From NCBI RefSeq assembly GCF_019565505.1, contig NZ_CP067378.1, positions 2,294,001 through 2,358,000 on the forward strand: a stretch of DNA of 64,000 nt, given 5' to 3'. A program made the position numbers and the translations under genes. The stretch is from Flavobacterium davisii (GTDB lineage Bacteria; Bacteroidota; Bacteroidia; Flavobacteriales; Flavobacteriaceae). Below are positions 35,710 through 46,927 of this stretch, in pieces. The notes beneath the pieces are model-generated. The model did no database searches and was not told the origin of the DNA. It saw only the letters and a list, made by a program, of their open reading frames with translations. Numbering within the stretch: the stretch's first letter is position 1; every line of letters starts with the position of its first letter.

Positions 35710-36351
35710 TTAGAATAGGTTAAGTTTCGTTGCAAAAAATTTAGAGAAAAATCCACTACGAACATGCTCTAAATCATCATTTGTTTTTGCTACTTCTAAT
35801 TCTTTCTTTTCTTCTTCTTCATTCGTTTCGTCTACCATAAATTTAGTTATTAGCTGAACATAGCTCATACCCAATTCTTCCAAGTATCCTGTTAAAAATT
35901 TTTCACTTCCGTCAATTCCTCGTACTTTTTCAATTTGTAGTAGCTTTGTGTATAAATCCTCTACTTTTTTGATTACTTCATTAGGTACAGCTTTTCTTCT
36001 GGCAATATATTTAGTGATGTTCGCGTTTTCATCTACCACATAATCAAAATCTGTTATCACCCAATAATAACGACCTGACTTTGAAAGATTTTTGATAATT
36101 CCGTGAAATTTTTGCCCCTTTTTTATGTTTTCCCACAGAACTTTAAAAATGATTTGAGGCATGTCGGGGTGTCTAAGAATATTGTGAGGCTGTCCTACTA
36201 ATTCGTACTCTTGATAACCAGAAACCTCAACAAATACCTCATTAACGTATTCGATAGTTCCATAGATGTCTGTTTTACTCATAATAGTTTTAGTAGTGTC
36301 CCAAATGACCTCCTCATTTAGAGGTAATGGCTTTTTAATTTCTAAATCCAT
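35710..36351 (-). CDS. PAS-domain protein
   Basis: 213 residues. The N-terminal ~120 residues are one PAS domain of the Aer-like type (TDIYGTIEYVNEVFVEVSGY, LVGQPHNILRHPDMP, GRYYWVITDFDYVVDE). A helical region (EVIKKVEDLYTKLLQIEKV) and an acidic linker follow; no kinase, GGDEF or methyl-accepting domain is attached. It probably signals by protein contact. The conserved HPDMP motif contacts flavin in Aer, so a redox ligand is possible (inference). Confidence 0.8.
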   Translation of the reverse strand: MDLEIKKPLPLNEEVIWDTTKTIMSKTDIYGTIEYVNEVFVEVSGYQEYELVGQPHNILRHPDMPQIIFKVLWENIKKGQKFHGIIKNLSKSGRYYWVITDFDYVVDENANITKYIARRKAVPNEVIKKVEDLYTKLLQIEKVRGIDGSEKFLTGYLEELGMSYVQLITKFMVDETNEEEEKKELEVAKTNDDLEHVRSGFFSKFFATKLNLF

Positions 36352-36502
36352 ATTTAATCCAAATTTGCTTATTTACACCAGTAAAGTTACGGCGAAAAAA
36401 ATACAAAAACTGATTTTTGTCATAAAAAAATAAAAAAACTCTTTCTGGTTTCTGAAATAAAATTGCTTTACTTACGAAATTACGAAATAAAGATTTAATT
36501 TT

Positions 36503-36510
36503 TATATTTG
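36503..36510 (+). promoter_or_regulatory. -7 box of the pyrH-frr promoter
   Basis: TATATTTG matches the TAnnTTTG consensus and lies 19 bases before the pyrH ATG. The -33 region (ATTACG) is not a good TTTG match. Confidence 0.45.
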
Positions 36511-36529
36511 CATAGCAAATTAACGCGTA

Positions 36530-37236
<707 letters not shown>

Positions 37237-37287
37237 TATTTTTGATTCATTTTTTGAATAAATTTGAACTCTAAACTCATTAAAGGT

Positions 37288-37851
37288 ATGACCGAAGAAA
37301 TTAATTTTATATTAGATAGTACAAAAGAATCCATGGAAGGTTCTTTGACACACTTAGAAAAAGAGTTTTTAAATATTAGAGCAGGAAAAGCTTCTCCGCA
37401 AATGTTAGGAGGGGTTTTCGTAGATTATTATGGTTCTCAAACACCTCTTTCTCAGGTTGCAAATATTAATATTCCTGATGCGCGTACTATAACCGTAACG
37501 CCTTGGGAAAAAAATATGCTTCAGCCTATAGAAAGAGCCATTATGATTGCAAATATTGGATTTAATCCTATGAATAATGGCGATAATATCATTATATCAG
37601 TTCCTCCTTTAACAGAAGAACGTCGTCGTGAATTAGCAAAACAAGCAAAGTCAGAAGCAGAAGATGCTAAAATTGGCGTTCGAAACGCTCGTAAAGAAGC
37701 GAATAGTGATATTAAAAAGTTAGAAAAAGAAGGAACCTCAGAAGATGCTTGTAAAACAGCAGAAGATAATGTTCAAAAATTAACAGATGCTTATATCAAA
37801 AAAGTAGATGAACTTTATGCTGTTAAAGAAGCAGAAATAATGAAAGTTTAA
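37288..37851 (+). CDS. frr: Ribosome recycling factor
   Basis: 187 residues, intact. Splits post-termination ribosomes with EF-G. Recognised by LEKEFLNIRAGKASPQMLGG, VDYYGSQTPLSQVANI, ARTITVTPWEKNMLQPIERA and the C-terminal helices (EERRRELAKQAKSEAEDAKI, VRNARKEANSDIK). I choose ATG 37288, giving the standard length; an in-frame TTG/GTG-type start upstream would add 8 residues. It follows pyrH by 51 bases. Confidence 0.96.
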   Translation: MTEEINFILDSTKESMEGSLTHLEKEFLNIRAGKASPQMLGGVFVDYYGSQTPLSQVANINIPDARTITVTPWEKNMLQPIERAIMIANIGFNPMNNGDNIIISVPPLTEERRRELAKQAKSEAEDAKIGVRNARKEANSDIKKLEKEGTSEDACKTAEDNVQKLTDAYIKKVDELYAVKEAEIMKV

Positions 37852-37861
37852 TTAAATAGTT

Positions 37862-37895
37862 AAAGTAATAATTTCGTTTTAAAAATTATTGCTTT
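37862..37895 (+). terminator. Terminator hairpin after frr
   Basis: AAAGTAATAATTT at 37862-37874 pairs with AAATTATTGCTTT at 37883-37895 with one mismatch, 10 bases after the frr stop and followed by a T-rich stretch. Confidence 0.65.
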
Positions 37896-37998
37896 CTCAT
37901 ACTGTACATCTTGTAGTTTTTTTCTACATGATTTTTTGAATAAAGACGCGTAAATTGCGTACTGTTTTTAATACACACAACAGCATAATGTTTTTACT

Positions 37999-39072
37999 AT
38001 GAAAGTTAAAAAAATATTTTTACTGCTATCACTTGTTTTTGCACAATTTGCATCAGCATCTCTTGATGATAGCCTTTTTGGAGGAATTGAAATAGGAAGT
38101 AAAGGAATTAAAATTTCAGTCCTTGATGTCGATAATATCAAAAAGGGAAGTTATGAAATCAAATCCTTTTGGACCGAAAATGTAGGTATTGCACGAGGGA
38201 TAGCGATTGATGGTAAATTGGCAGCTGAAGATATTAAAATAGCTTCAGAAGTAGTTTATAGAAGTTATTTAAGAGTTAAAAATGAATTTAAAGTTACAGA
38301 ACAGAATATTTTTATAGTAGGATCTTCTGGTGTAGCAATGGCATCTAATACGAAAGAATTAGTTGATGCAGTTAAAAAATTAACAAATAAAGAACTTGAC
38401 TTTATAGATGCTCAAGCGGAAGGGAAAATGCTCCTAAAAGGATGTATTCCTCCCATTAATTATTTAAACTCAACCGTTTTAGATATTGGAGGAGGAAATA
38501 CAAAAGGAGGATATGTAGACACCTTTAATAATGATAATTTTGTTTTCTTTCCTCTTTCATTTGATTATGGAAGTATCACATTAACAGAAACTGTTAAAAA
38601 GAAAGCCAAAAATGAAAGTATAGGGGAATATAATGAAAAATTGTTTGGACTAACTCCTATGTTAAGAGAACAAATAAAAGCCATGTACAATTCTAAACCC
38701 CAAGCTTTGGAAAAACAAAATGTGTACATGTCAGGTGGTGCTGTATGGGCTTTTTATACACTTTATAACGGTAATGAAGCAAAAGATAATTTTAATAGCT
38801 TTACTTTAGAAGATGTAATAAATTATGATGCTATAGTAAAGAACAATTTTCAAAAATTTGAAGAACTAGCTAAAAAAAATAAAGAAGTAGAACGTGTTTT
38901 AAAAACGTATTCTCAGAAACATTTAATAGCAGGTTCAGCTCTTCTTTTAGTTTGCTTAGAGGATATTCCGAGTATTAATGAAAAGAAATTATTCTTTGCT
39001 AAACAAGGGCAAACAGCATGGTTAGTTTCCTACATAGTGGACAGATCTAACAAGATAAAAAAAATATGGTAA
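37999..39072 (+). CDS. Exported Ppx/GppA-like protein 2
   Basis: 357 residues, intact. Signal peptide (KKIFLLLSLVFAQFASA), then GIEIGSKGIKISVLDVD, IVGSSGVAMASNTKEL, VLDIGGGNTKGGYVD and VYMSGGAVWAFYTL, the phosphate- and adenosine-binding motifs of the Ppx/GppA (ASKHA) fold, and a helical C-terminus ending RSNKIKKIW. About 60 percent identical by eye to the protein at 32164. A third, degenerate paralogue follows at 39204 and a TonB receptor after that, all on the same strand. Confidence 0.75.
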   Translation: MKVKKIFLLLSLVFAQFASASLDDSLFGGIEIGSKGIKISVLDVDNIKKGSYEIKSFWTENVGIARGIAIDGKLAAEDIKIASEVVYRSYLRVKNEFKVTEQNIFIVGSSGVAMASNTKELVDAVKKLTNKELDFIDAQAEGKMLLKGCIPPINYLNSTVLDIGGGNTKGGYVDTFNNDNFVFFPLSFDYGSITLTETVKKKAKNESIGEYNEKLFGLTPMLREQIKAMYNSKPQALEKQNVYMSGGAVWAFYTLYNGNEAKDNFNSFTLEDVINYDAIVKNNFQKFEELAKKNKEVERVLKTYSQKHLIAGSALLLVCLEDIPSINEKKLFFAKQGQTAWLVSYIVDRSNKIKKIW

Positions 39073-39203
39073 TTAACAAATAAAAGAATTATCTAATTAA
39101 TCATTTTTTCAAATCTGCGTTTAGTAGCAAGATATAAACAAACTAACTATACTGAATATGAAAACGGATTTTGAATATTTTTAGATAGCCTTTTGTCTTT
39201 ATT

Positions 39204-40193
39204 ATGATCAAAAAAAACTTTTTTTTAATTATTGTTTTTTTAGTAGCATTTTTCGGATTTGCTCAAAAAAAAATAGCCGGATTAGAATTTAATAATAAGG
39301 AAATAAAAGTACTTGTTGTAGAGTCTAAGCCTGATGATGCCGCTGAGTTTAAACTTAAGAGTTTTTGGTCAGATCCAATTGTGGCAGATCCTAATGGGGA
39401 TCGTTTGAGCCTGATAAAAAAAATAATAGCAGGAGTAAATACCAACATTCAAAAAATAAAATTAGAACAAAATGTAGGGGCCGATAAAATATTTTTGATT
39501 AGTGATTTAGAATTGTTTTCTGAAGTGGAAATGATCAATATTCAAAAAGAACTTTTGATAAATAATATTTCAAAAATCGATTTTCTTACTAATCAAAAGA
39601 GCTGTGAATATATTTTTGAAGGGCTGCTAAAAAAAGAAGACAAAGACGAAGCAGCATTGATTAATATTAATGAAGCGCAAACCACTTTTTGTAGTTATAC
39701 AAAAAAAGATGGTTTCAAGGTAACTGTTATACCCAATAGTGATTTTCAAAAATTGGAATATCTAAATGATGATTCTAAAAAATTAGAAATTCTAAAACTA
39801 AATGAAAATATTAAACAGTTGTATTATTATAACGATGAAATGAGAGATAAAAAAAATGTTTATCTCACAGGACAATCAGCTTGGGCATCCTATGCTTTGT
39901 TTAATGGCGGTACCATTGAATTAGAATTTAATCCTGTTAAGATTGAAGATTTAGAAAATCACCAAATCAGTTTAGATAAAAAATTTGATCGCTACCAAGT
40001 ACTAGCATCAGCTAATATAGAAGCGGATAAAGTATTATCTTATTATTCTAAATATGAACTATCAATTGGAAATAAATTTTTAACCTTTATTTTGAAAAAT
40101 TTGGAAGCCAACTCAAAAAAGAAATTTTTATACTGTAAAAATACCAACAAAGCAAAGTTGGTTAATTATTTAACTCACAAACTTGTTAACTAA
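39204..40193 (+). CDS. Exported Ppx/GppA-like protein 3, binding motifs lost
   Basis: 329 residues with a signal peptide (FFLIIVFLVAFFGFAQ). It aligns with the two paralogues (AGLEFNNKEIKVLVVE, KLKSFWSDPI, NVYLTGQSAWASYALFNGG, SYYSKYELSIGNKFL), but the phosphate-2 loop DIGGGNTKGG is replaced by NINEAQTTFCSY and the GSSG loop is gone. It is unlikely to hydrolyse nucleotides or polyphosphate, and may be a structural partner of protein 2. The TonB receptor starts 28 bases later. Confidence 0.65.
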   Translation: MIKKNFFLIIVFLVAFFGFAQKKIAGLEFNNKEIKVLVVESKPDDAAEFKLKSFWSDPIVADPNGDRLSLIKKIIAGVNTNIQKIKLEQNVGADKIFLISDLELFSEVEMINIQKELLINNISKIDFLTNQKSCEYIFEGLLKKEDKDEAALININEAQTTFCSYTKKDGFKVTVIPNSDFQKLEYLNDDSKKLEILKLNENIKQLYYYNDEMRDKKNVYLTGQSAWASYALFNGGTIELEFNPVKIEDLENHQISLDKKFDRYQVLASANIEADKVLSYYSKYELSIGNKFLTFILKNLEANSKKKFLYCKNTNKAKLVNYLTHKLVN

Positions 40194-40220
40194 ACCCTTA
40201 TCACTTATAAAAAAAAACCT

Positions 40221-42969
40221 ATGAATAAAAAACTGCAATTGCTACTCTTCTTGAGTATGGTATTTAATCAAGCCAATTTTGCTCAATTTAAAGTTTTTGG
40301 TAACATTAGAAACGGTAATGATGACAATCTTTTTTCTGTAAAAGTGATTTTAGCCAGTGCAGACGAAAAGAAATATATTCATCAAGTTCATACAGATAAA
40401 TCAGGTAATTTTATCTTAAACTCAAAAGAAAAGACAGGAAAGCTAATATTAAAGCTACCGGATATAAGACCACGTATAAATTTATAGAGTTTACTCAAAA
40501 TAAATTAGATGTAGGTACTATTTATTTAGAAGAAGATTTATTGAAAAATCTAGAAACAGAATCGGCTTTAGTCGACTTAGCGTTTTTAAGAAAATCACCA
40601 ACAGCCACCAATACAATCTTTGAAAGTACCGAATTTAATCATAATAGTAATAAAGATTTCATAGAAAGAGCTTCTTTATTACCGGGGAGTGTACACTACT
40701 GGTTTAGGAGGAAGTTACTCTAAAACAAGACTTCGTCTTAGAGGCTATAATCAAAATAATATAACACCTTTATTAGATGGTATCTCTTTAAGAGACTTCG
40801 AAAGTGGTGAGGTTAATTGGTTGCTTATAGCTCCAGCAAGTGATGCCTTAGATGCTATTCAAATTCAAAGAGGATTAGGTTCTTCTAAACTTGTAAACGC
40901 ATCCGTTGCAGGTACAGTTAACTTCTTATTGCGAGACCCTTTTACAAAATACGACAACTATATATCAGTTGAATCAGGAAACAATGATTACAGAAAATAT
41001 AGTTTGAATTTGAATACAGGGAATGTAGACAAAGGATTTGGTCTTAATTTATCATTATCAAATACTTCTAGTGCGGGGTATTTTCCGGTACAGCCTTTAA
41101 TGCCACAGGTTATTATTTAGGAATGGGATATAAAACAGATAAGCACAAATTTACACTTAAATTATTAGGAGCGCCAAGTTGGGTTGATTTTAGAAATAAA
41201 ATATCTACTATAAGTGATATTGCCACTAATTCAGGCCTAAATACAAGCTATAACACTACTTATAATAATTATAATGGTAAAAATATAGCTTTAAATAATC
41301 AAGCTAGCCATACACCAACTTTGAGTTTGGAATGGCAATATAAAATAAACAGCAATAATATATTGGCTTTAAAAGGCTACGGTGTTTATGGAAATACTTC
41401 TTTTAAAGATTATACAGGAACTGACGTTTTTGGTGAATCTAGTGATTTGTTAGATTCTAATAATACCATTGATTATAATTATATTGCAGCATACAATAGA
41501 GGTTTGAAGCCTAATGTGTTGATTAAGAATGACCAGCCAGTAACCTATTTTCGTGAGCCCTATGTTATAAATGGAAAGAAGTTATTCTTAAACTCTAGTG
41601 AATTTAATACAAAAAATTCAGGCGTTTCTCAAACAGAAAACTTTTCTAAAACTCAAGTATATGGAAGCTTAGTTAACTATTCAACAAACTTAACATCTAA
41701 GTTAAAGTTAGACGTTGGTCTCGACTTAAGAAAAACAGTTTCTAGACATACTAAATATTTAAATGATTTATTTGGAGCAGATGGTTATTTAGTTGATCAA
41801 TTACAAAATAAATCAATCTATACCACAGAAACTTTTTCTTTAAAAGATGATTTATGGAATCCTTTTAAAACAATCAAAACGATAAAAGTAGATTATTATA
41901 AAGAAAACATTACATGGTATTATGGCGCTTATTCACAGTTGCAGTTAAATCTTAAGAATTTTAACTTCCTACTTCAAGGAGGATATAGTGAAAATGATTT
42001 TAGTAAAGTAACGTACGATATATTTAATACTAATTTATCAGAATCTTCTAATCATGTAAATTTAGATTCTTACAATGTAAAATTTGGTGCTAACTGGAAT
42101 GTAAATAGTAAAAATAATATTTGGTTTAACGCTGGTTTAGTATCCAGAGTACCTATCCTAAACTATGTTTTTGATTTTGGAACTAACAAAATCAAAGATG
42201 GTTTTAAGAATGAAAACTTTGAGTCAGTTGAAGCAGGGTATACTTTTTTAAGTAAAAACTTCAATTTAAACTTAATAGCCTATATGAATTATTTAGACAA
42301 TTCTACAGAACAATTATTTGAAACAGGTTATGGAGTTACTGGTTTTACACATGATCTAAGCAAAAGAAATTCAGGAGTTGAACTAGATTTTACATATAAA
42401 CCTTTTAATAGATTTACAATTTATAGTAGTCATTCATTTGGAGAAGGAGTGTATACAAAAGATGCAAAATATACAGAATATGATAATAATCAAACAACAA
42501 ATTTGTATATAAAAGATACCAGAATAGGAAGTGTACCTGAGTGGATGAGTAGTCTTTCATTGTTGATAGAACCTGTTAGAAGATTATCTTTTACCCTTAC
42601 AGGGAAATATCATGATAATTTTTATAGTAATACTCCAGCTGAACAATATGATCCAGTTTGGTATCCAAAATCGTATGCAGTAAATGACTTGAAATTACCT
42701 TCTTTCTTGTTATTTGATACGAGTTTAAAGTACAAGATCAAGCTTAATAACGAAGATTTAGTAAACGTTGGTTTATCTATGAATAACATTTTTGATACAC
42801 TTTATATAACAGAGTCAACAAGAAGTTATTTAAATAACCAAAATGTACCAGTACTAATTCAACTTATGGAAGTGTTTTTCCAGCAAATTTTAAAGGAATC
42901 AATGGCGCTAATACAGCCTTTTTTGGATCAGGAAGAACTTGGAACTTTGCAGTTCAATATAGATTCTAA
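40221..42969 (+). CDS. TonB-dependent outer-membrane receptor (about four frame breaks)
   Basis: About 916 residues from ATG 40221 to the TAA at 42967-42969 after repairing breaks near 40452, 40686, 41085 and 42850. Order: signal peptide (LLFLSMVFNQANFAQ), a carboxypeptidase-like beta domain (FKVFGNIRNGNDDNLFSVKV), plug domain (LGGSYSKTRLRLRGYNQNN, LDGISLRDFESG), and a 22-strand barrel ending WNFAVQYRF with the terminal aromatic residue. It is the SusC/CirA-like class; the ligand is unknown. The adjacent exported Ppx-like proteins may act on what it imports (inference). Confidence 0.85.
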
Positions 42970-42985
42970 AAATTAATAAAAATAA

Positions 42986-43015
42986 AAAAGGGTATCCATA
43001 GTGTGATACCCTTTT
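42986..43015 (+). terminator. Terminator after the TonB receptor gene
   Basis: AAAAGGGTATC pairs with GATACCCTTTTT across a short loop, 17 bases after the repaired stop codon, followed by ATTT. Confidence 0.8.
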
Positions 43016-43050
43016 TATTTCTAAAATAAATGGTGATTTTTGGTAATGTG

Positions 43051-44308
43051 GTCAAAAATAGTTGGTGATTTTTTAGTATTTAATGCTTATATTACCCCTA
43101 TCAAATTGAAGAGGACGTTGGCTCTGCTGAGGAGCAACCAACTAGCAATAAGTTTGATAATTATACGATAGTTTGAGAGGATAGATTTTCAGTCTATCCT
43201 CTTTAATTATCGGTAATTTAACATGGCTAAATAAAACCTTTTTACATTTGGTTTTTATAATACAAATACCATTTCAAAAAGTTCTTTCTGTTGGCTAAAC
43301 TTAATCCTCTATGAATATTCAAGTTGCCTTTTAAGTGTCCGAAAAATGATTCCAATGAGTTTGTTGAATTGGGTATTTTTTCATCTTTTAGATACAAAAA
43401 TATATTAGGCAATGCTTTTTTGATTACCGTAAACGATCTTCTAACCATTTTATGCGTATACCAATATCTTCCTGTTTCGGGATTATATGATTTTTGATTA
43501 ATGAAATCTCTATATGTTTCTTCCTATTTTATGAGTTCCATAAGCCATAATTGCTTTTTGTACTCGGTGTTTATATAATGAATTTTAACAGCTATTTGTT
43601 TCAGTTCAAAACCAGATTTATGTTTTGGATTTGCTGTAAGCCATATTCTACACATTCGTGATATATGAACTAAACATCTTTGAAAGGGTACTTTTGGACA
43701 AACTTTTTTAATGGCTTTTATAGAAGATTTATCTCCATCAGAAGTAATGCTTTTTATTGTTATCCCAAGCTTTAATAGATTTTCTAAGTCTTCGGCTATT
43801 TCCTCAAAATGTTCTCCATTGCTTATTCTGTAAAGTTGTGTTAGCTTTAAATGAAAGTTTCTATATACAACTAAACAGATATCATTTGGAAAATAAGTTC
43901 CATCAAGAACTAAATATATCTCATCAGTTGAACTAAACTCTAAGACAGGAGATTTGTTTAGCATCTTATAGAAATAACGTTGTAAAGTGCTTATTCCATA
44001 TCCTGATTCTTGTGAAATTTTATTAAAAGTGTCTTTGCCAATTACCCAATTTTTGAACCATATTTCTTTATTAGAATCTGAAACTGATTTATTAATATTA
44101 GTAAATAATTGTCCACAATTTTTACACTTAAATCGTTGTTTGTTTTGTTGAATTCCCCATTTTATAGTTTCTAGACTTTTACAAGTTGGACATCGCTTTT
44201 TTTTGAGTTTTTCATAAATAAAAAAGTTTATTGAAACGAATTTCAATAAACTCTTCGAAATATCATATTTTACAATAGCTAACAGCTATTTTACCAACTA
44301 TTTTTGAC
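43051..44308 (-). mobile_element. Insertion sequence, IS256-like zinc-binding variant, ~1.26 kb
   Basis: GTCAAAAATAGTTGGT at 43051-43066 is repeated inverted at 44293-44308 (ACCAACTATTTTTGAC), a perfect 16 bp terminal pair around a transposase gene. A hairpin AGAGGATAGA/TCTATCCTCT at 43176-43202 lies 3' of the transposase and probably terminates it. A second stem (GTTGGCTC/GAGCAACC at 43119-43138) lies near the left end. Target duplications cannot be fixed by eye. Inserted between the TonB receptor terminator and the lipoprotein pair. Confidence 0.7.
43242..44246 (-). pseudogene. Transposase with zinc ribbon, interrupted by an in-frame TAG
   Basis: 334 codons in one frame. N-terminal zinc ribbon (CPTCKSLETIKWG, FKCKNCGQLF), then the DDE-type core: LVLDGTYFPND, IKSITSDGDKSS, FQRCLVHISRM, and the C-terminal NSLESFFGHLKGNLN-HRGLS, as in the IS256-like variant zinc-binding group. 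A TAG at 43524-43526 stands between MELIK and EETYRDFIN; the frame is otherwise open, so this is a nonsense change (for example TGG to TAG) and not an indel. The copy is presumably inactive. Confidence 0.75.
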
Positions 44309-44570
44309 TATTAAACCTGATTTTTAAAAAAGAAGTTTTAATATTGAGTCCATTAAAAATACTTTGCTTAAAAAGTTTTATTGTCGCTAAAAAGTGCTCC
44401 TATAATTATTTTAGAGAAACTAAGATGATCTTGTCTATATTATAAAATAGAATAAATAAAGCTTAAATAAGGTATAAAAACGATTTTAAGGATATCTACG
44501 TGTTGAATATACTACTTTATAATAAGAGATTCTGAAAATTGATGAATTTGATATAAATTTTGAAAATAAA

Positions 44571-45218
44571 TTATTTCGAAGAAATAATTCTTCCATCCAT
44601 ATCAATTTTTAGATTTTCCATATTAGGTTTCTTTTTTTCAATTGTTGTAGTAATTTCTAATTTCCCTGTTTTATCCATTATTAAAGTAGCTAATTTTGTT
44701 CCTCCCATGTAAGAATAATAATCGCAAACTTTTTTAGAATCTATAATTTTACTAGAATTTTCTTTCGTTACATTAATAAAAGTCGTGATGAAATCCCCAT
44801 CTCCATGGTAGAGAGCCGAAAAGAAAGTTACTTTAAAATCTCTAACTTTTCTTTCAGCTATTTTTACAAAACTATAATCACTTAATAGGTTAGAATTATT
44901 ATTTATAGATATAAGTTCCTTTTTGTATTTTGGAATCAATAATTTATTAATAGTATTAATGTCTTTTATAAGGATATATTGACTATCTAAATCACTTAAT
45001 TTAGTATAAACTTTTTGATCAATTATAAACGGGAATGCTTCCTTTTCTGAAGGAATCATATAAGAAGTATCTTCTTCTTTCTCTTTGGATTGATTGCTCT
45101 GTACAAGCGTATCTTCTGTTAAAGCAACTTCTTTATTTTTGCTTTTTTCCTTAGAATGCGGGTCAAATTTACAGCCAATGATAAGTAGTGATGACAAAAG
45201 TAAAATATTTTTTTTCAT
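44571..45218 (-). CDS. Lipoprotein of unknown function, paralogue A
   Basis: 215 residues with signal peptide and lipobox (LLLSSLLIIGC), a charged linker rich in K/E/S, then a conserved domain: YMIPSEKEAFPFIIDQKVY, LKDINTINKLLIPKYKKELI, SDYSFVKIAERKVRDFKVTF, VTKENSSKIIDSKKVCDYYS, and DGRIISSK at the end. Paralogue B follows ~100 bases upstream on the same strand with the same domain. No family is recognised. Confidence 0.65.
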   Translation of the reverse strand: MKKNILLLSSLLIIGCKFDPHSKEKSKNKEVALTEDTLVQSNQSKEKEEDTSYMIPSEKEAFPFIIDQKVYTKLSDLDSQYILIKDINTINKLLIPKYKKELISINNNSNLLSDYSFVKIAERKVRDFKVTFFSALYHGDGDFITTFINVTKENSSKIIDSKKVCDYYSYMGGTKLATLIMDKTGKLEITTTIEKKKPNMENLKIDMDGRIISSK

Positions 45219-45321
45219 GTATTTAATTGAATTTGTTTTATTTCTGCAATTTTATTTGAATCAATTTACTAGTTTTAAATTTTTTCCAAAACCAGTATTT
45301 ACTATAAATTTTTGTAAGAGA

Positions 45322-45963
45322 TTACCTTGAAGCCACAATTTTCCCATCCATATTGATCTTTAAATTTTCCCTAGTCGGTTTATCTCTATCAATCATGGTG
45401 GTAATTTCTATTTTTCCATTTTTATCCATTACCAAAGTCACTAACTTACTTTCTCCCGGATAAGAATAATAATAACCCACTTTTTTTGAATCTATAATTT
45501 TACTAGAATTTTCTTTTGTTACATTAACAAAAGTAGTGGTGAAAGATTTATTTCCATGGTAACGAGATGAAAAAAAAGTGATCTTAAAATTTTTTATCTT
45601 TCTTTCGGCAATTTTTACAAAACTATAATTACTGAATAGATGTGTGTTGTCGTTTATAGATATGATTTCCTGTTTATATTTTGGAATCAATAAACTATTA
45701 ATAGTATTAATGTCTTTTATAGGAGTGTATAGGCTATCTCCTAATTCATTATAAACTTCTTGATCAATTATAATAGGAAATTTGCTCTTTTCTGAAGGAA
45801 TCGAATAAACAACATTTACATCTTCTTCATTAGAATCATTCATTGAAGATATCTCTTTTGAATTTAATAATTTATTAAATTCTTTAGGTTTTTTATCTAA
45901 TTTATAATCTGCATTGCATCCAATAATTAGTAATACCGATAGAAATAAAATAATTTTTTTCAT
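45322..45963 (-). CDS. Lipoprotein of unknown function, paralogue B
   Basis: 213 residues from ATG 45963 (MKKIILFLSVLLIIGC, lipobox), which gives a normal signal peptide; an upstream in-frame start would spoil it. The domain matches paralogue A closely (YSIPSEKSKFPIIIDQEVY, IKDINTINSLLIPKYKQEI, VTKENSSKIIDSKKVGYYYS, DGKIVASR). A tandem duplication whose most variable part is the linker after the lipid anchor. Confidence 0.65.
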   Translation of the reverse strand: MKKIILFLSVLLIIGCNADYKLDKKPKEFNKLLNSKEISSMNDSNEEDVNVVYSIPSEKSKFPIIIDQEVYNELGDSLYTPIKDINTINSLLIPKYKQEIISINDNTHLFSNYSFVKIAERKIKNFKITFFSSRYHGNKSFTTTFVNVTKENSSKIIDSKKVGYYYSYPGESKLVTLVMDKNGKIEITTMIDRDKPTRENLKINMDGKIVASR

Positions 45964-46309
45964 ACGCCTGTTTGATTTTATTAAGCTTTTTCTTGTTAAA
46001 TAATTCAAACATTACTTAAAGATCGTTTTGTTAAAGATAGATTGGGAGGGTTGTATTATGTAGAAATAATATTACAAATTTACGGGAAAATCCACTAAAT
46101 GAGAGGGATTTTAACTTTTTATTTTGAATGTATTTGTGGTGGAAACGATTGATAGGTAAAAAAACAATTTTCGAATAAATTATTACTTATTGCAAAAAAA
46201 AATAACAAAAAGATTTTAAAGTGATTTTTAAAATTATATTTCTGTAAGCTTTCTATTACTTTTAATCGAGTAATTGATTTGTTTATTTTTCGTTATTGTT
46301 TTAAGAATG

Positions 46310-46340
46310 ATATGACTGCCAAAACAAATGGCAGTCATAT
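46310..46340 (-). terminator. Terminator of roadblock gene 2
   Basis: ATATGACTGCCA at 46310-46321 pairs perfectly with TGGCAGTCATAT at 46329-46340 (12 bp, 7-base loop), 27 bases beyond the 3' end of the minus-strand gene. The remaining ~300 bases to 46009 hold nothing recognised. Confidence 0.8.
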
Positions 46341-46367
46341 AGATCTAAACTAAGAAAATAAATTTAA

Positions 46368-46742
46368 TTACATCTTCTTTGTAATATCTTTTTTGTATTT
46401 GTTTAATAAAGCTTTAGTCATTCCTAAATTCGCTTTTGTAGAATCAACAGCTAAATAGATAAAATATTCGCTATTGTCAGAAATATCAATAATATGAATT
46501 TGTGATTTTAAATTAATCATGATATCTTCTATTGTCTCATTTAAGCCTAAAGCTTGAATAGCATTTAATTTAGCTTTCACGACTTCTAGATTATAGGCAG
46601 AAGCTAGTTCAGGGTCAAAATTTGATTCTACAGTTAAAGAATAATAAGATATTCCACTTTTTACTTCTGCTACAGCTACAGCAACGAATCCGAGTACATT
46701 ACTTTTGAGATCTTCTCCAAATTGTTTTAAAAAGTCTGACAT
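46368..46742 (-). CDS. Roadblock/LC7-like small protein 2
   Basis: 124 residues, intact. Same layout as its paralogues: SDFLKQFGEDLKSNVLGFVA, AVAEVKSGISYYSL, FDPELASAYNLEVVKAKLNA, IEDIMINLKSQIHIIDIS, EYFIYLAVDSTKANLGMTKA, ending KYKKDITKKM. The 'strand, long helix, ILI-strand, FIYLAVD strand, helix' pattern fits the roadblock/LC7 fold. No GTPase gene is nearby. Confidence 0.62.
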   Translation of the reverse strand: MSDFLKQFGEDLKSNVLGFVAVAVAEVKSGISYYSLTVESNFDPELASAYNLEVVKAKLNAIQALGLNETIEDIMINLKSQIHIIDISDNSEYFIYLAVDSTKANLGMTKALLNKYKKDITKKM

Positions 46743-46927
46743 TTTAAATAATATAAAGGGGTTAAGTTTATCACGTAAAGTTAAAAAACAATAATGTTAT
46801 TTTTTAATTATTTAATTGTAAATTATATTGCTTTTGTTAATTTTTATTAGCTCTAAATAATAATGTTTCCAATATATTTTTTTAAATATTTGTTTTAATT
46901 GTGTTCTTATGAAGCTGTGTTAAGAGT

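Noticed and set aside
45094..45330. Plus-strand frame opposite the lipoprotein gene
   Set aside because: It overlaps a clear lipoprotein signal peptide on the other strand and has no family resemblance.
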